Source: Prorocentrum cordatum (taxonomy: Eukaryota > Sar > Dinophyceae > Prorocentrales > Prorocentraceae). Taken from it: a DNA stretch of 64,000 nucleotides. Where the stretch lies: contig CAUYUJ010018631.1 of NCBI GenBank assembly GCA_963575745.1, positions 56,001 to 120,000 on the forward strand, written 5' to 3'. Shown here piece by piece: positions 1 to 11,480 of the stretch. Positions within the stretch are counted from its first letter, which is position 1. Each line of letters begins with the position of its first letter. A program made the position numbers and the translations under genes. The notes beneath the pieces were generated by a model. That model did not search any database. It was given only the letters and a program-made list of their open reading frames with translations, and was not told where the DNA came from.

Positions 1-85
1 GGATGTCTAGCATGAGGATGTGCTGACAACGTCTTGAGCGAAACGCGGGTTTTCACGTGTCCAGGTCGCCCAGGCACAGCACAGC
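1..85. repeat. Edge of a ~75-bp minisatellite family
   Basis: The first 85 bases carry the GATGTCTAGCATGAGGATG and TTTTCACGTGTCCAGG motifs of the family arrayed at 1221-1985 and 3361-4124. The window edge cuts it. Confidence 0.7.
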
Positions 86-1220
86 CTTCGGCACGGTACA
101 TCAATATCGATACCCTTAGCATTGCAGCCTGGCATGTTGCCTGGCACGTTCCACGGAGCGCCCCGTGGCGGTCGGTGAGGACTCGGATGCCAGGGAGGAC
201 TCGATCCACAACGCTATATAGAGCACAATCGCGGCATGGCACATCGCAGTTCAGCACGGCCCAGCACGGCACAGCCGTCGGCACGGTACATCAAGATCGA
301 TACACTCAACTATGCACCTTGGCACGTTCCTTGGCGCCTTCCGTGGCGAGTCTACCTGGCACGTCGCGCGGCGCGTCCCCTGGCACGTCCCTCGGCACGT
401 CCATTGGCACGTTCCGTAGCGCGTCCCCTTTGCACGTCCCGCGGGGCGTCCCCATGGCACGTCCCCTGGCACGTCGCCTGGCGCGTCCCTTGGGACGTTC
501 CGCGGCGCGTCCTCTTGGCATGTTCCCTCTGTCGATTAGTTCTGGGGCAGCTACTATGTGCTGAGGCAGCTCGAGGTTACGCTCCAGATCAGTTCGGTGA
601 GGACTCGGATGCCAGGGAGGACTCGATGCACAACGCTATATAGAGCACAATCGCGGCATGGCACATCGCAGTTCAGCACGGCCCAGCACGGCACAGCCGT
701 CGGCACAGTACATCAAGATCGATACACTCAACTATGCACCTTGGCGCGTTCCTTGGCGCCTTCCGTGGCGAGTCCACCTGGCACGTCCCTCGGCACGTCC
801 ATTGGCACGTTCCGTAGCGCGTCCCCTTTGCACGTCCCGCGGGGCGTCCCCATGGCACGTCCCCTGGCACGTCGCCTGGCGCGTCCCTTGGGACGTTCCG
901 CGGCGCGTCCTCCTGACATGTTCCCTCTGTCGATTAGTTATGGGGCAGCTACCATCTGCTCAGGCAGCTCGAGGTTACGCTCCAGATCAGTTCGGTGAGG
1001 ACTCGGATGCCAGGGAGGACTCGATGCACAACGCTATATAGAGCACAATCGCGGCATGGCACATCGCAGTTCAGCACGGCGTAGCACAGCACAGCCCTCG
1101 GCACAGTACATCATCATCGATACATTCAGCATTGCATGTGCCCGTCGCCCAATCAGGTGTCTTTGAAATGTTGCACTGCCTTACATCTCTATATTCCTTT
1201 CCGGGTTCGTGGGTCGATCA
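86..1220. repeat. ~400-430-bp tandem units with CACGTCC subrepeats, ending in a right-end module
   Basis: Units are anchored by a conserved stretch around CAGTTCGGTGAGGACTCGG (near 175, 590 and 985). Each is followed by degenerate 12-bp subrepeats of the TTGGCACGTTCC / CTGGCACGTCCC kind. The block ends at about 1130-1220 with a module reading TTTGCCCGTCGCCCAATCAGG ... GGGTTCGTGGGTCGATCATG that recurs at every block end in the window. Open frames here only reflect the 12-bp (4-codon) period. Confidence 0.8.
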
Positions 1221-1985
1221 TGTTTTTCAGAATGTGTTGAGGATGTCTCGAGCGAAACGCCTGTTTCGTGTTGTAGATTGTCCTCTCCTGGGGACCAGAA
1301 TTGAGAGGATCTTTCAAGTGAAATGCTTGGTTTCACGTGCCCAGGTCTTGAGGATGTCCCCAGCGAGACGCTTGGTGTCACGCCTCCAGGTTGCCCAGGC
1401 AGAGGTCAAGCGCCAGGATTTGTTGAGGATGTCTCGAGCGAGACGCTTGGTTCCACGCGTCCTCGCCGCCCAGGCAGATGTCTAGAATGAGGATGTGTTG
1501 AGGAAGTCTCGATCGAGATGCTTGTTTGCGCGTGTACAGGTCGCCCAGGCGGATGCCTAGCATGAGGATGGGTTGATAATGTCTCGGGAGGTACGCTTGT
1601 TTTCACGTGTCCAGGTCGCCCAGGTGGATGTCTAACATGAAGATGTGTTGAGGATGTCTCGAGCGAGACGTTTGCTTTCACGTGTACAGGTCGCCAAGGC
1701 GGATACCTAGAATGAGGAGGTGTCGAAAACGTCTCGAGCGAAACGCTTGTTTTCACGTGCCCAGGTCTCCCAGGCGAACGTCTCACATGAAGCTGTGTTG
1801 AAGATGTCTCGAGCGAACTACTTGTTTTCACGTGTCTAGTTCGCCCAGGCGGATGTCTAGCATGAGAATGTGTTGAGGATGTGTGGGGCGAAACGTTTGT
1901 CTTCACGTGTCCAGGTCGCTCAGGCGGATGTCTAGCATGAGGATTTTGACAGGATGTCTCGAGCGAAACGCTTGTCCCCAGCACG
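1221..1985. repeat. ~75-bp minisatellite array, copy A
   Basis: About ten degenerate units contain GATGTCTCGAGCGAAACGC, TTTTCACGTGTCCAGGTCGC and GGATGTCTAGCATGAGGATG. The block matches 3361-4124 almost base for base, with only point differences and a constant offset of about 2,139 bp. It is therefore a segmental duplicate rather than an independent array. Confidence 0.85.
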
Positions 1986-2819
1986 TTCCGTAGCGCGTCC
2001 CGCGGTGCGTCCCCATGGCACGTCCCCTGGCACGTCGCTTGGCGCGTCCCTTGAGACGTTCCGCGGCGCGTCCTCCTGACATGTCCCCTTGTCAATTAGC
2101 TCTGTGGCAGCTACTATGTGCTTAGGCAGCTCGAGCTTAAGATCCAGATCAGTTCGGTCAGGACTCGGGTGCAAAGGGGGACTCTATCCACAACGCTATA
2201 GAGCACAGTCGCAGCATGGCACATCGCAATTCAGCACAGCGCAGCACAGCACAGGCTTCGGCACGGTACATCAAGATCGATACATGCAGCATTGCAACTT
2301 GGCACGTTCTTTGGCACGTTCCGTGGGGCGTCCCTTGTCGAGTCCTCCTGGCACGTCACGTGGCGCGTCCCCTGGCGCATCCCGTGGCACATCCATTGGC
2401 ACGTTCCGTAGCGCGTCCCCTTGGCACGTCCCGCGGTGCGACCCCATGGCACGTCCCATGACACGTCGCCTGGCGCGTCCCTTGGGACGTTTCGCGGCGC
2501 GTCCTCCTGGCATATCCCCATGCCAACTAGCTCTGGGGCAGCTACCTTGTGTTCAGGCAGCTCGAGCTTGAGATCCAGATCAGTTCGGTCAGGACTCGGA
2601 TGCAAAGAAGGACAGGATCCACAACGCTATAGGGCACAATCTCGGCATGGCACATCGCAATTCAATTCAGCACGGCGCAGCGCAGCACAGCCTTTGGCAC
2701 GGTGCATCAAGATCGATACACTCCGCATTTCATTTGCCCGTTACCCAATCAGGTGTCTTTGGAAACGTTGCCGCGCGTTACATTTCTATATTCCTTTCCG
2801 GGTTCGTGGGTCGATCATG
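1986..2819. repeat. CACGTCC / ~430-bp repeat block with right-end module
   Basis: Same family as 86-1220. Anchors (CAGTTCGGTCAGGACTCGG) lie near 2150 and 2581, and the right-end module spans about 2728-2819, after which the sequence changes family abruptly. Confidence 0.8.
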
Positions 2820-3360
2820 TCCCAGAAAGGGCTTCGGCCCAGGGCTCTCTTTGAGATGGTTAACCCTCGGTTTTGACTTGAAGGAGGCCGGCGGATTTCT
2901 GCTCGATAAAAAACTAAGTGAAGTCACATTCGGCGTGAAAAAAATGCGTTTCGCGCGTGCCCGCTCGAGGAAAGTGAGCCCCCCAGCTTGGATCCTCGAT
3001 GAAATATCGGGGTCCGCGGACCACCGCTTTCCTTCGTGAAAAAGAGGGTGCGGGGCATTGTCAGCAGAATCCTGAGAATAAAAAACGAGGTCTGGAGCCC
3101 CGACCGCGACGCGGAAAGGCGTCCAGCGCGCAGGAATTCCGAGGATGTCTCGCGCGTGCCGCGTCCCGCGCGCAGGAATTTCGAGGATCTCGACTGATTC
3201 GTTATTTTTTCTCGGAAAGGACGGGGGCCCAGGGTTCTCTTTCAGTATGTTTACCCCCGGTTTCGACGGCTGTAGGGCCGGCGGAATTGTTTTGCGATAA
3301 ATAACGAGGTCGCCTAGGGCCAGCGGAGTCATTTTTAAGGATGTCTTGAGCGAAACGCTT
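2820..3360. repeat. Dispersed GGCCCAGGGTTCTCTTT modules; no gene
   Basis: Two related modules (2818-2900 and 3210-3310) combine an AAAGGGC/GGACGGGGGC lead, GGCCCAGGG(T/C)TCTCTTT, and a GGCCGGCGGAATT-type stretch ending in CGATAAAxAACxAxGT. Relatives lie at 8585-8800 and 14820-15010. Between them sits unique GC-rich sequence with GCGCAGGAATTYCGAGGAT repeated at 3129 and 3172. No convincing coding signal. Confidence 0.6.
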
Positions 3361-4124
3361 GTTTTTCAGAACTTGTTGAGGATGTCTCGAGCGAAACGTT
3401 TGTTTTGTGTTGTAGACTGTCCCCTCCTGGGGAGCAGAATTCAGAGGATCTCTCAAGTGAAATGCTTGTTTTCGCATGCCCAGGTCTTGAGGATGTCTCG
3501 AGCGAGACGCTTGGTTTCACGCCTCCAGGTTGCCCAGGCAGAGGTCTAGCGCCAGGATTTGTTGAGGATGTCTCGAGCGCGACGCTTGTTTTCACGTGTC
3601 CAGGTCGCCCAGGCGGATGTCTGGCATGAGGATGTGTTGAGGAAGTCTCGATCGAGATGCTTGTTTGCGCGTGTACAGGTCGCCCAGGCGGATGCCTAGC
3701 ATGAGGATGGGTTGATAATGGCTCGAGAGGTACGCTTGTTTTCACGTGTCCAGGTCGCCCAGGTGGATGTCTAACATGAAGATGTGTTGAGGATGTCTCG
3801 AGCGAGACGTTTGCTTTCACGTGTACAGGTCGCACAGGCGGATGTCTAGAATGAGGAGGTGTTGAAAACGTCTCGAGCGAAACCATTGTTTTCACGTGCC
3901 CAGGTCACCCAGGCGGACGTCTCACATGAAGATGTGTTGAGGATGTCTCGAGCGAACCACTTGTTTTCACGTGTCCAGTTCGCCCAGGCGGATGTCTAGC
4001 ATGAGAATGTGTTGAGGATGTGTTGAGCGACACGCTTGTTTTCACGTGTCCAGGTCGCTCAGGCGGATGTCTAGCATGATGATTTTGACAGGATGTCTCG
4101 AGCGAAACGCTTGTCCCCAGCACG
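3361..4124. repeat. ~75-bp minisatellite array, copy B
   Basis: This is the duplicate of 1221-1985, including the irregular insert TGTGTTGTAGAYTGTCC, the CGCCAGGATTTGTTGAGG unit and the terminal CGCTTGTCCCCAGCACG. The irregular units are shared, so the whole ~765 bp was duplicated as one piece. Confidence 0.85.
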
Positions 4125-4136
4125 CCCTCTCTAGGG

Positions 4137-4495
4137 GTGCGAATCCCTGTGTTCTTACTTGTGTGCCTATGGAGAATCAGTGTGTTTTCACGTATGGGCC
4201 TAAGGGTGTATCTAACATGTTGGCCCCGCGCTGGAACCGAGTGTTTTCACGTGTCCACGCCACCCAAGGGGGTATCTAACATGGTGGTCCTGAGCTGGAA
4301 CCACGTGTTTGTATGTGCCCACGCCACCCATGTGGTATTTAACATGGTGGCCCCGAGATGGAACTAGATGTTTTCACGTGTCCAGGCCACCAAGGGGTAT
4401 CTAACATGGTGGTCCCGCGCTGGAACCACGTGTCTGTACGTGTCCACGCCACCCATGGGGTATCTAATATAGTTGTCCCGAGCAAGGACCAGGCA
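4137..4495. repeat. ~73-bp GTATCTAACATGG minisatellite, left part
   Basis: About five units combine GGGGTATCTAACATGGTGG, CCxCGxGCTGGAACCACGTGT and CACGTGTCCAGGCCACCCA. The array resumes at 5219, so the CACGTCC block between looks inserted into it. Confidence 0.75.
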
Positions 4496-5218
4496 TTTTA
4501 ACGTTCCCTAGCGCGTCCCCTCGGCACGTCCCGCGGTGCGTCACCGTGGCACGTCCCCTGGCACGTCGCCTGGCGCGGCCCTTGGGACGTTCCGCGGCGC
4601 GTCCTCCTGGCATCGTTCCTTGGCACGTTCCTTGGCACGTTCCTTGGCACGTTCCTTGGCACGTTCCTCGATACATTCAGCATTGTAACCTGGCACGTTC
4701 CTTGGCACGTTCCGTGGCGCGTCCCGTGGCAAGTCCCCCTGGCACGTCGCGCGGCGCGTCCTCTGGCACGTCCCGTGGCACGTCCATTGGCACGTTTCGT
4801 AGCGCGTCCCCTCGGCACGTCCCGCGGTGCGTCCCCGTGGCACGTCCCCTGTCACGTTGCTTGGCGCGTCCCTTGGGACGTTCCTTGCCGCGTCCTTCTG
4901 GCATGCTCCCCAGTCAATTAGCTCTGGGGCAGCTGCTATGTGCTGAGGCAGCTCGAGCTTAAGATCCAGATCAGTTCGGTCAGGACTCGGATGCAGAGGA
5001 GGACTCGATCCACAACGCCATAGAGCACAATCGCGGCATGGCACATGGCAGTTCAGCACGGCGCTGCACAGCATAGCCCTCGGCATGGTACCTCAAAATC
5101 GAAACACTCAGCATTTCGTTTGCCCGTCGCCCACGGTATCTCAAGGTCGATATGCTCAGCATTGCTTTTGCATGTTTTACATTTCTATATTCCGTCCCGG
5201 GTTCGTGGGCCGATCATG
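4496..5218. repeat. CACGTCC / 430-bp block interrupting the GTATCTAACATGG array
   Basis: It contains a clean run of four TTCCTTGGCACG 12-mers (about 4616-4667), an anchor near 4972, and a right-end module ending TTCGTGGGCCGATCATG at about 5217. The interrupted array continues immediately afterwards. Confidence 0.75.
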
Positions 5219-5560
5219 TTTTTACGTGTCCAGGCTGCCCAGGGTGGTATCTAACATGATGACCTCGAGCTGACACCACGTGTTTTTACGTGTGCAGGCC
5301 ACCCTAGGGGGGGATATCTAACATGGTTGTCCCGAGCAAGGATCACGTGTTAGCGTGTCCAGGCCACCCAGGAGTGTATCTAACATGGTTGCCCAGCGCT
5401 GGTCCCCCGTGTTTTCACGTGTCCAGGCCACCCAGTGGGGTATCTAACATGATTGTCCCGAATTGGAACCGCGTGGTTTTATGTGTCCAGGCCGCCCAGG
5501 GGGGTATTTAACATGGCGGAACCACGTGCTTCCACGTGTCCAGGCCCCCATGTGTCGCCT
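5219..5560. repeat. ~73-bp GTATCTAACATGG minisatellite, right part
   Basis: Four to five further units of the family at 4137-4495. From 5560 to 5670 it passes into a 75-bp-family remnant (GATGAAGATGTGTTGAGGATG). Confidence 0.75.
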
Positions 5561-5669
5561 GGGGCCTTCCTGGGAGCGTGGAACGGACGCCTGACATGAA
5601 GATGTGTTGAGGATGTCTCGAGCGACCCACTTGTTTTCCCTTCCAGTTCGCCAAGGCGGATGTCTAGCA

Positions 5670-8245
5670 TGAGGTGGCACGTCCATCGTCACGTTCCGTA
5701 GCGCGTCCCCTTTGGCACGTCCCGCGGTGCGTCCCCATGGCACGTCCCCTGGCACGTCGCCTGGCGCGTCCCTTGGGACGTTCCGCGGCGCGTCCTCCTG
5801 GCATGCTCCCCTGTCAATTAGCTCTGGGGGGGCTGCTATGTGCACAGGCAGCTCGAGCTTAGGATCCAGATCAGTTCGGTCAGGACTGGGTGCAAATGAG
5901 GACTCGATCCACAACGCTATAGAGCACAATCGCGGCATGGCACATCGCAGTTCAGCACGGCGCAGCACAACACAGCCCTCGGCAAGGTACATCAATATCG
6001 ATACACTCAGCATTGCGATTTGGCACGTTCACTGGCACGTTCCGTGGCGAGTCCCCCTGGCACGTCACGCGGCGCGTCCCCTGGCACGTCCCGTGGCACG
6101 TCCATTGGCACATTTCGTAGCGCGTCCCCTTGGCACGTCCCTCGGTGCGTCCCCATGGCACGTCCCCTGGGACGTTCGGCGGCGCGTCCTCCTGGCATGC
6201 TCCCCTTGTGAATTAGCTCTGGGGCAGCTACTATGAGCCCAGGCAGCTCGAGCTTAAGATCCAGATCAGTTCGGTCAGGACTCGGATGCAAAGGAGGACT
6301 CGATCCACAACGCTATAGAGCACAATCGCGGCATGGCACAAGGCAGTTCAGCACGGCGCAGCACAGCACATCCTTCGGCACGGTACATCAAGATCGAAAC
6401 ACTCAGCATTGCGACTTGGCACGTTCCCTGGCACGTTCCGTGGCGCGTCCTGTGGCGAGTCCCCCTGGCACGTCGCGCGGCGCGTCCCCTGGCACGTCCC
6501 GTGGCACGTCCATTGGCACGTTCCGTAGCGCGTCCCCTTGGCACGTCCCGCGGTGCGTCCCCATGGCACGTCCCCTGGCACGTCCCCTGGCACGTCTCCT
6601 GGCGCGTCCCTTGGGACGTTCCGTGGCGCGTCTTCCTGGTATGTCCCCTTGTGAATTAGCTCTGGGGCAGCTACTATGTGCTCAGGCAGTTCGAGCTTAA
6701 GATCCAGATCAGTTCGGTCAGGACTCGGATGCAAAGGAGGATTGATCCACAACGCTATAGAGCACAATCGCGGCATGGCACATGGCAGTTCAGCACGGCG
6801 CAGCACAGCACAGCCCTCGGCACGGTACATCAAAGTCGATACATGAAGCATTGCAACCTGGCGCATTCCCTGTCACGTTCCGTGGCGCGTCCTGTTGCGA
6901 GTCCCCCTGGCACGTCGCGCGTCGCGTCCCCTGGCACGTCCCGTGGCACGTCCATTGGCACGTTCCGTAGCGCGTCCCCTTGGCACGTCCCGCGGTGCGT
7001 CCCCATGGCACGTCCCCTGGCACGTCGCCTGGCGCGTCCCTTGGGACGTTCCGCGGCGCGTCCTCCTGGCATGTCCCCTTGTGAATTAGCTCTGGGGCAG
7101 CTACTATGTGCTCAGGCAGTTCGAGCTTAAGATCCAGATCAGTTCGGTCAGGACTCGGATGCAAAGGAGGATTTATCCAAAACGCTATAGGGCACAATCG
7201 CGGCATGGCACATGGCAGTTCAGCACGGCGCAGCACAGCACAGCCCTCGGCCCGGTACATCAAAGTCGATACACTAAGCATTGCAACCTGGCGCATTCCC
7301 TGTCACGTTCCGTGGCGCGTCCTGTTGCGAGTCCCCCTGGCACGTCGCGCGGCGCGTCCCCTGGCACGTCCCGTGGCACGTCCATTGGCACGTTCCGTAG
7401 CGCGTCCCCTTGGCACGTCCCGCGGTGCGTCCCCATGGCACGTCCCCTGGCACGTCCCCTGGCACGTCGCCTGGCGCGTCCCTTGGGACGTTCCGCGGCG
7501 CGTCCTCCTGGCATGTCCCCTTGTGAATTAGCTCTGGGGCAGCTACTATGTGCTCAGGCAGTTCGAGCTTAAGATCCAGATCAGTTCGGTCAGGACTCGG
7601 ATGCAAGGGAGGATTTATCCAGAACGCTATAGGGCACAATCGCGGCATGGCACATGGCAGTTCAGCACGGCGCAGCACAGCACAGCCCTCGGCCCGGTAC
7701 ATCAAAGTCGATACACTAAGCATTGCAACCTGGCGCATTCCCTGTCACGTTCCGTGGCGCGTCCTGTTGCGAGTCCCCCTGGCACGTCGCGCGGCGCGTC
7801 CCCTGGCACGTCCCGTGGCACGTCCATTGGCACGTTCCGTAGCGCGTCCCCTTGGCACGTCCCGCGGTGCGTCCCCATGGCACGTCCCCTGGCACGTCGC
7901 CTGGCGCGTCCTTTGGGACGTTCCGCGGCGCGTCTTCCTGGCATGTCCCCCTGTCAATTAGCTCTGGGGCAGCTATTCTGTGCTGAGGCAGCTCCAGCTT
8001 AGGATCCATATCAGTTCGGTCAGGACTCGGATGCAAAGGAGGACTCGATACACATGGCTATAGGGCACAATCGCGGCATGGCACATGGCAGTTCAGCACG
8101 GCGCAGCACAACACAGCCTTCTGCACGGTACATCAAGATCGATACACTCAGCATTGCATTTGCCCGTCGTCCAATCAGGTGCCTTTGAAGCGTTGCCATG
8201 TGTTACATTTCTATTTGTCTTTCCGGGTTCGTGGGTCGATCGTGT
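5670..8245. repeat. Run of ~430-440-bp tandem units with CACGTCC subrepeats
   Basis: Anchors near 5872, 6266, 6711, 7140, 7582 and 8010 give spacings of about 394-445 bp. Length differences come from gain or loss of 12-bp subrepeats (GGCACGTCCCCT). Adjacent units at 6711-8010 are nearly identical, pointing to recent homogenisation. The run ends with the right-end module at about 8153-8245. Confidence 0.9.
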
Positions 8246-8997
8246 TGATCGGTCTCGGAGGTCGTTTTCTGGGCCCTGCGGGCAGCCTCGTCTGTGCAGG
8301 CCGCGAGGAAGGCGGACAGATGGCTAACCATCCCGTCCCGGCGAACCGATGGTCGTCCCCCGCTACCTCGCCTACTCGGCCTCGTCCACGTCCGCCCAGT
8401 CCTCCTCCTCCTCCTCCTCCTCCTCCTCCTGCTGTCCCCCACTGACGTGCTGGGCAACGAACCTATCAACCCATCTGTGCCCTGACTGGGGCCCTTGGAT
8501 TTCTCTTTCTCCGTTCTCTCGCTCCCTCCCCTCTTCCCAAGCGCCCACCAACGTGGCACCTTCTAGTCAGATGTGACCACCAGTTTTCCTAGAAAGGGCG
8601 TTTGCCCATGGTTTTCTTGTGGTTGGTCTCCCGTGTCAAGGTCGAAGAGGGCTGGCATATTTCCGCTCGATAGAGACCAGGGAAACTTCCATTCTGTTTT
8701 TCCCGGAAAAGGCGCAGGCCCAGGGTTCTCTTGTAGCTGTTCCCCCGGGGCCGACGGGAAGATGGCCAGCGGAATTATTTGCTGTAAATAACGAGGCGGG
8801 AAGAGGGCTGGCGAATTATTTTTGAGGATGTCCCAGCGAAACGCTTAGTTTCAGAATTGGTTGAGGATGCCTCGAGCGAAACGCTTGTTTTGTGTTATAT
8901 ATGGTTTTATGTTTGAGGATGTGTTATATATTGTTACTCTCCAGGGGACAATACTCCAGAGGATGTCTCATGTGAAATGCTTGTTTTGCGTAAGTTC
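8246..8997. repeat. Dispersed modules, including a segment shared with 14.6 kb; no gene
   Basis: 8358-8610 (CTCGCCTACTCGGCCTCGTC ... CCACTGACGTGCTGGGCAAC ... GGCCCTTGGATTTCTC) is homologous to 14603-14830. Here it carries a (TCC)n run (8399-8430), whereas the other copy has TTCCTAGTGTCG at that place. 8600-8800 holds GGCCCAGGGTTCTCTT modules. 8825-8985 holds worn copies of the 75-bp family. Confidence 0.7.
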
Positions 8998-9598
8998 TGC
9001 ATTGGGATCTGTATTCGGGAAGCGTTTTTCGTTTCCCCCCGCCCCCCAGAAGGCCCTAGGAGGCTCGAGAAGCGTGAAAGCACATGGGTTCCTAACGCCC
9101 CAGGGCGGGAGAAGCGCGAAAACACACGGGTTCCTAACGCCCCAGGGCGGGACAAGCGTGAAAACACATGGTTCCTAACGCCCCAGGGCGGGAGATGCGC
9201 GAAACACACATGGGTCCCCAACGCCCTAGGGCGGGAGAAGCGGAAAAAAACACGTAGGTTCCCAACGCCCCAGGGGGCCCCAGGAGGCCCCAGGAGGCTC
9301 CAGGAGGCCTCACGAGGCCCCAGGAGGCACTGATCTGTATTGGGATCTGCTTTCGGGGGGCGCTTTTCGCTCCCCCCCCCCCGCGCCCCCACGAGGCCCC
9401 GCTCTTCGCTTCTCCCCCGAGGAGCGCGAAACCACATCGGTTCCTCACGCCCCCTGGGCGGGACAGGTGCCCCAGGGCGGGACAAAACGCGAACACACGC
9501 ATGGGCTGCGAACGCCCCAGGGCGGGAGATACGTGAAAACGTAGGGTTCCTAACGCCCCAGGGCGGGGCAAGCCTGAAAACACATGGGTCCCCTGGCA
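8998..9598. repeat. 42-bp minisatellite, locus A
   Basis: Units of 42 bp (GGTTCCTAACGCCCCAGGGC + GGGAGAAGCGTGAAAACACA) occupy about 9086-9270 and 9430-9595. The array is broken by a direct duplication of a GGGATCTGxxTTCGGG module (8999 and 9342) and GAGGCCCCAGGAGGC-type short repeats. A 42-bp period is 14 codons, hence the overlapping open frames. Confidence 0.85.
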
Positions 9599-10480
9599 CG
9601 TCCCGTGGCACGTCCATTGGCACGTTCCGTAGCGCGTCCCATTGGCACGTCCCGCGGTGCGTCCCCATGGCACGTCTCCTTGTACGTCACCTGGCGCGTC
9701 CTTTGGGACGTTCCGCGGCGCGTCCTCCTGGCATGTTCCCCTGTGAATTAGCTCTGGGGCAGCTACCATGTGCTCAGACAGCTCGAGCTTGGGATCCAGA
9801 TCAGTTCGGTCAGGACTCCGATGCAAAGGAGGACTCGACCCACAACGCTGTAGAGCACAATCGCGGCATGGCACATCGCAGTTCAGCACGGCGCAGCACA
9901 GCACAGCCCTCGGCCCGGTACATCAAAGTCGATACACTAAGCATTGCAACCTGGCGCATTCCCTGTCACGTTCTGTGGCGCGTCCTGTTGCGAGTCCCCC
10001 TGGCACGTCGCGCGGCGCGTCCCCTGGCACGTCCCGTGGCACGTCCATTGGCACGTTCCGTAGCGCGTCCCCTTGGCACGTCCCGCGGTGCGTCCCCATG
10101 GCACGTCCCCTGGCACGTCCCCTGGCACGTCGCTTGGCGCGTTCTTTGGGACGTTCCGCGGCGCGTCCTCCTGGCATGTCCCCCTGTGAGTTAGCTCTGG
10201 GGCAGCTACTATGTGCTCAGGCAGCTCGAGCTTAAGATCCAGATCAGTTCGGTCAGGACTCCGATGCAAAGGAGGACTCGACCCACAACGCTGTAGAGCA
10301 CAATCGCGGTATGGCACATCGCAATTCAGCACGGCGCAGCATAGCACAGCCCTCGGCACGGTACATCAAGATCGATACACTCAGCGTTGAATTTGCCCGT
10401 CGCCCAATCCGGTGTCTTTGAAACGTTGCCATGCCTTACATTTCTATATTACTTTCCGGGTTCGTGGGTCGATCATGTTA
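9599..10480. repeat. Two more ~430-bp units with right-end module
   Basis: Anchors near 9803 and 10242 and a right-end module at about 10390-10478. It starts directly after the 42-bp array, within the CACGTCC subrepeats. Confidence 0.85.
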
Positions 10481-10970
10481 CATGGTTTTTCTCGCCCGTG
10501 AGCCCCAATTCTGCGTTTTTGCATGGCCCGTGTCCGTTCCGTGGCGCGTCCCCTGGCGCCCTGGCGCGTCTCCTGGCGCGTCCCTTGCGACGTCCCCTGG
10601 CGTGACGCCCCCAGGCACGCCTCCTTGCATGCCTCTCGGCGCGTCCCGTGGCGCGTCCCCTGGCTAGTTCTCTGTCGCGTTCCCTGGCTTGATCCCTGGC
10701 GCTTCCCCTGCCCGTTCCGTGGCGCGTCCCTTGCCACGCCCCCTGGCTCGTCCGCTGCCACGTCTCTTTGGGCGTCCTTTGGGACATCCCCTGGCACGAC
10801 ATCCTCTGGCACGCTCCATGGCACGCACCTTGGCATGTCCCGTGGCAGGTCCCTGACACGTCCACGGCACGTCCCCTGACACGTCCCCTGGCGCATCCTC
10901 TGGTGCCCCCCTGGCACGTCCCGTGGCGCGTCTATGCGCCCAGCGCCCCGTGCCGTCTCGTCCCGCTTCG
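10481..10970. repeat. Degenerate CACGTCC / GGCGCGTCCC short repeats
   Basis: About 490 bp of irregular 10-12-bp units (CCTGGCGCGTC, GTGGCGCGTCC, CTGACACGTCC) without the 430-bp anchors. No gene. Confidence 0.7.
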
Positions 10971-11325
10971 GAACCGAGTCGGATCTTGAGCTCGAGCTGA
11001 TTGGGCGTCCCACACGTTTAGACCGCATTCAGCTCCGGGCCAGCTATGCGCTCAGGCAGCTCGAGCTAACGATCCAGATCAATTCGGTCAGGATTCGGAT
11101 GCTAAGAACGACTTGATCCACAACGCTGCAGAGCAAAAGGCAACTCATCGCGGCATGGCGCATCTCAATTCAGCACGGCACAGCACAACACAACCCTTGG
11201 CACGGTGCATCACGATCGATGCCTTCAGCATTGCATTTGCCCGTCACCCAATCAGGATTTCTTGAAACGTTGCCATGCCTCGCATTTCTAAATCATGTCC
11301 GTGTTCGTGGGTCGATCATGTTGAT
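10971..11325 (+). repeat. Low-copy form of the ~430-bp repeat, without CACGTCC array
   Basis: From GAACCGAGTCGGATCTTGAG to GTTCGTGGGTCGATCATG this stretch carries the anchor (about 11081) and right-end module in order but lacks the 12-bp subrepeat tract. Its left part, with GGATCTTGAGC and AGCTATGCGYTCAGGCA, is matched by 19678-19952. These two copies probably show the ancestral form of the unit. Strand is arbitrary and follows that reading. Confidence 0.7.
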
Positions 11326-11480
11326 TTGTGTGTTTGTTGGATCGGGGCATTTCTGGTCCTCCAAACGTGGTGCTCCCGTTGCAGTGCTGCCCATCTTGTA
11401 TTTCAGGGTCGGCGCTTTGCTTGCGTCGTTCTGAAAAAGCGCTTTCGCCCAAGCTCGGGCCACATTCCAAATTTCTTTGA
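11326..11480. other. Unique sequence, nothing recognised
   Basis: About 155 bp of unique sequence with no coding signal, leading into the GAG tract. Confidence 0.5.

Noticed and set aside
1201-1220. GGGTTCGTGGGTCGATC as a tRNA T-arm / B box
   Set aside because: No acceptor stem, anticodon arm or A box could be placed around any of the copies by eye; kept only as a question for the element's origin.
34-10360. Dozens of overlapping 60-290-codon frames on both strands, with WHVP or ARPLARP text
   Set aside because: They arise from 12-bp CACGTCC subrepeats (4-codon period) and exist in several frames and both strands at once, with no unique start or domain.
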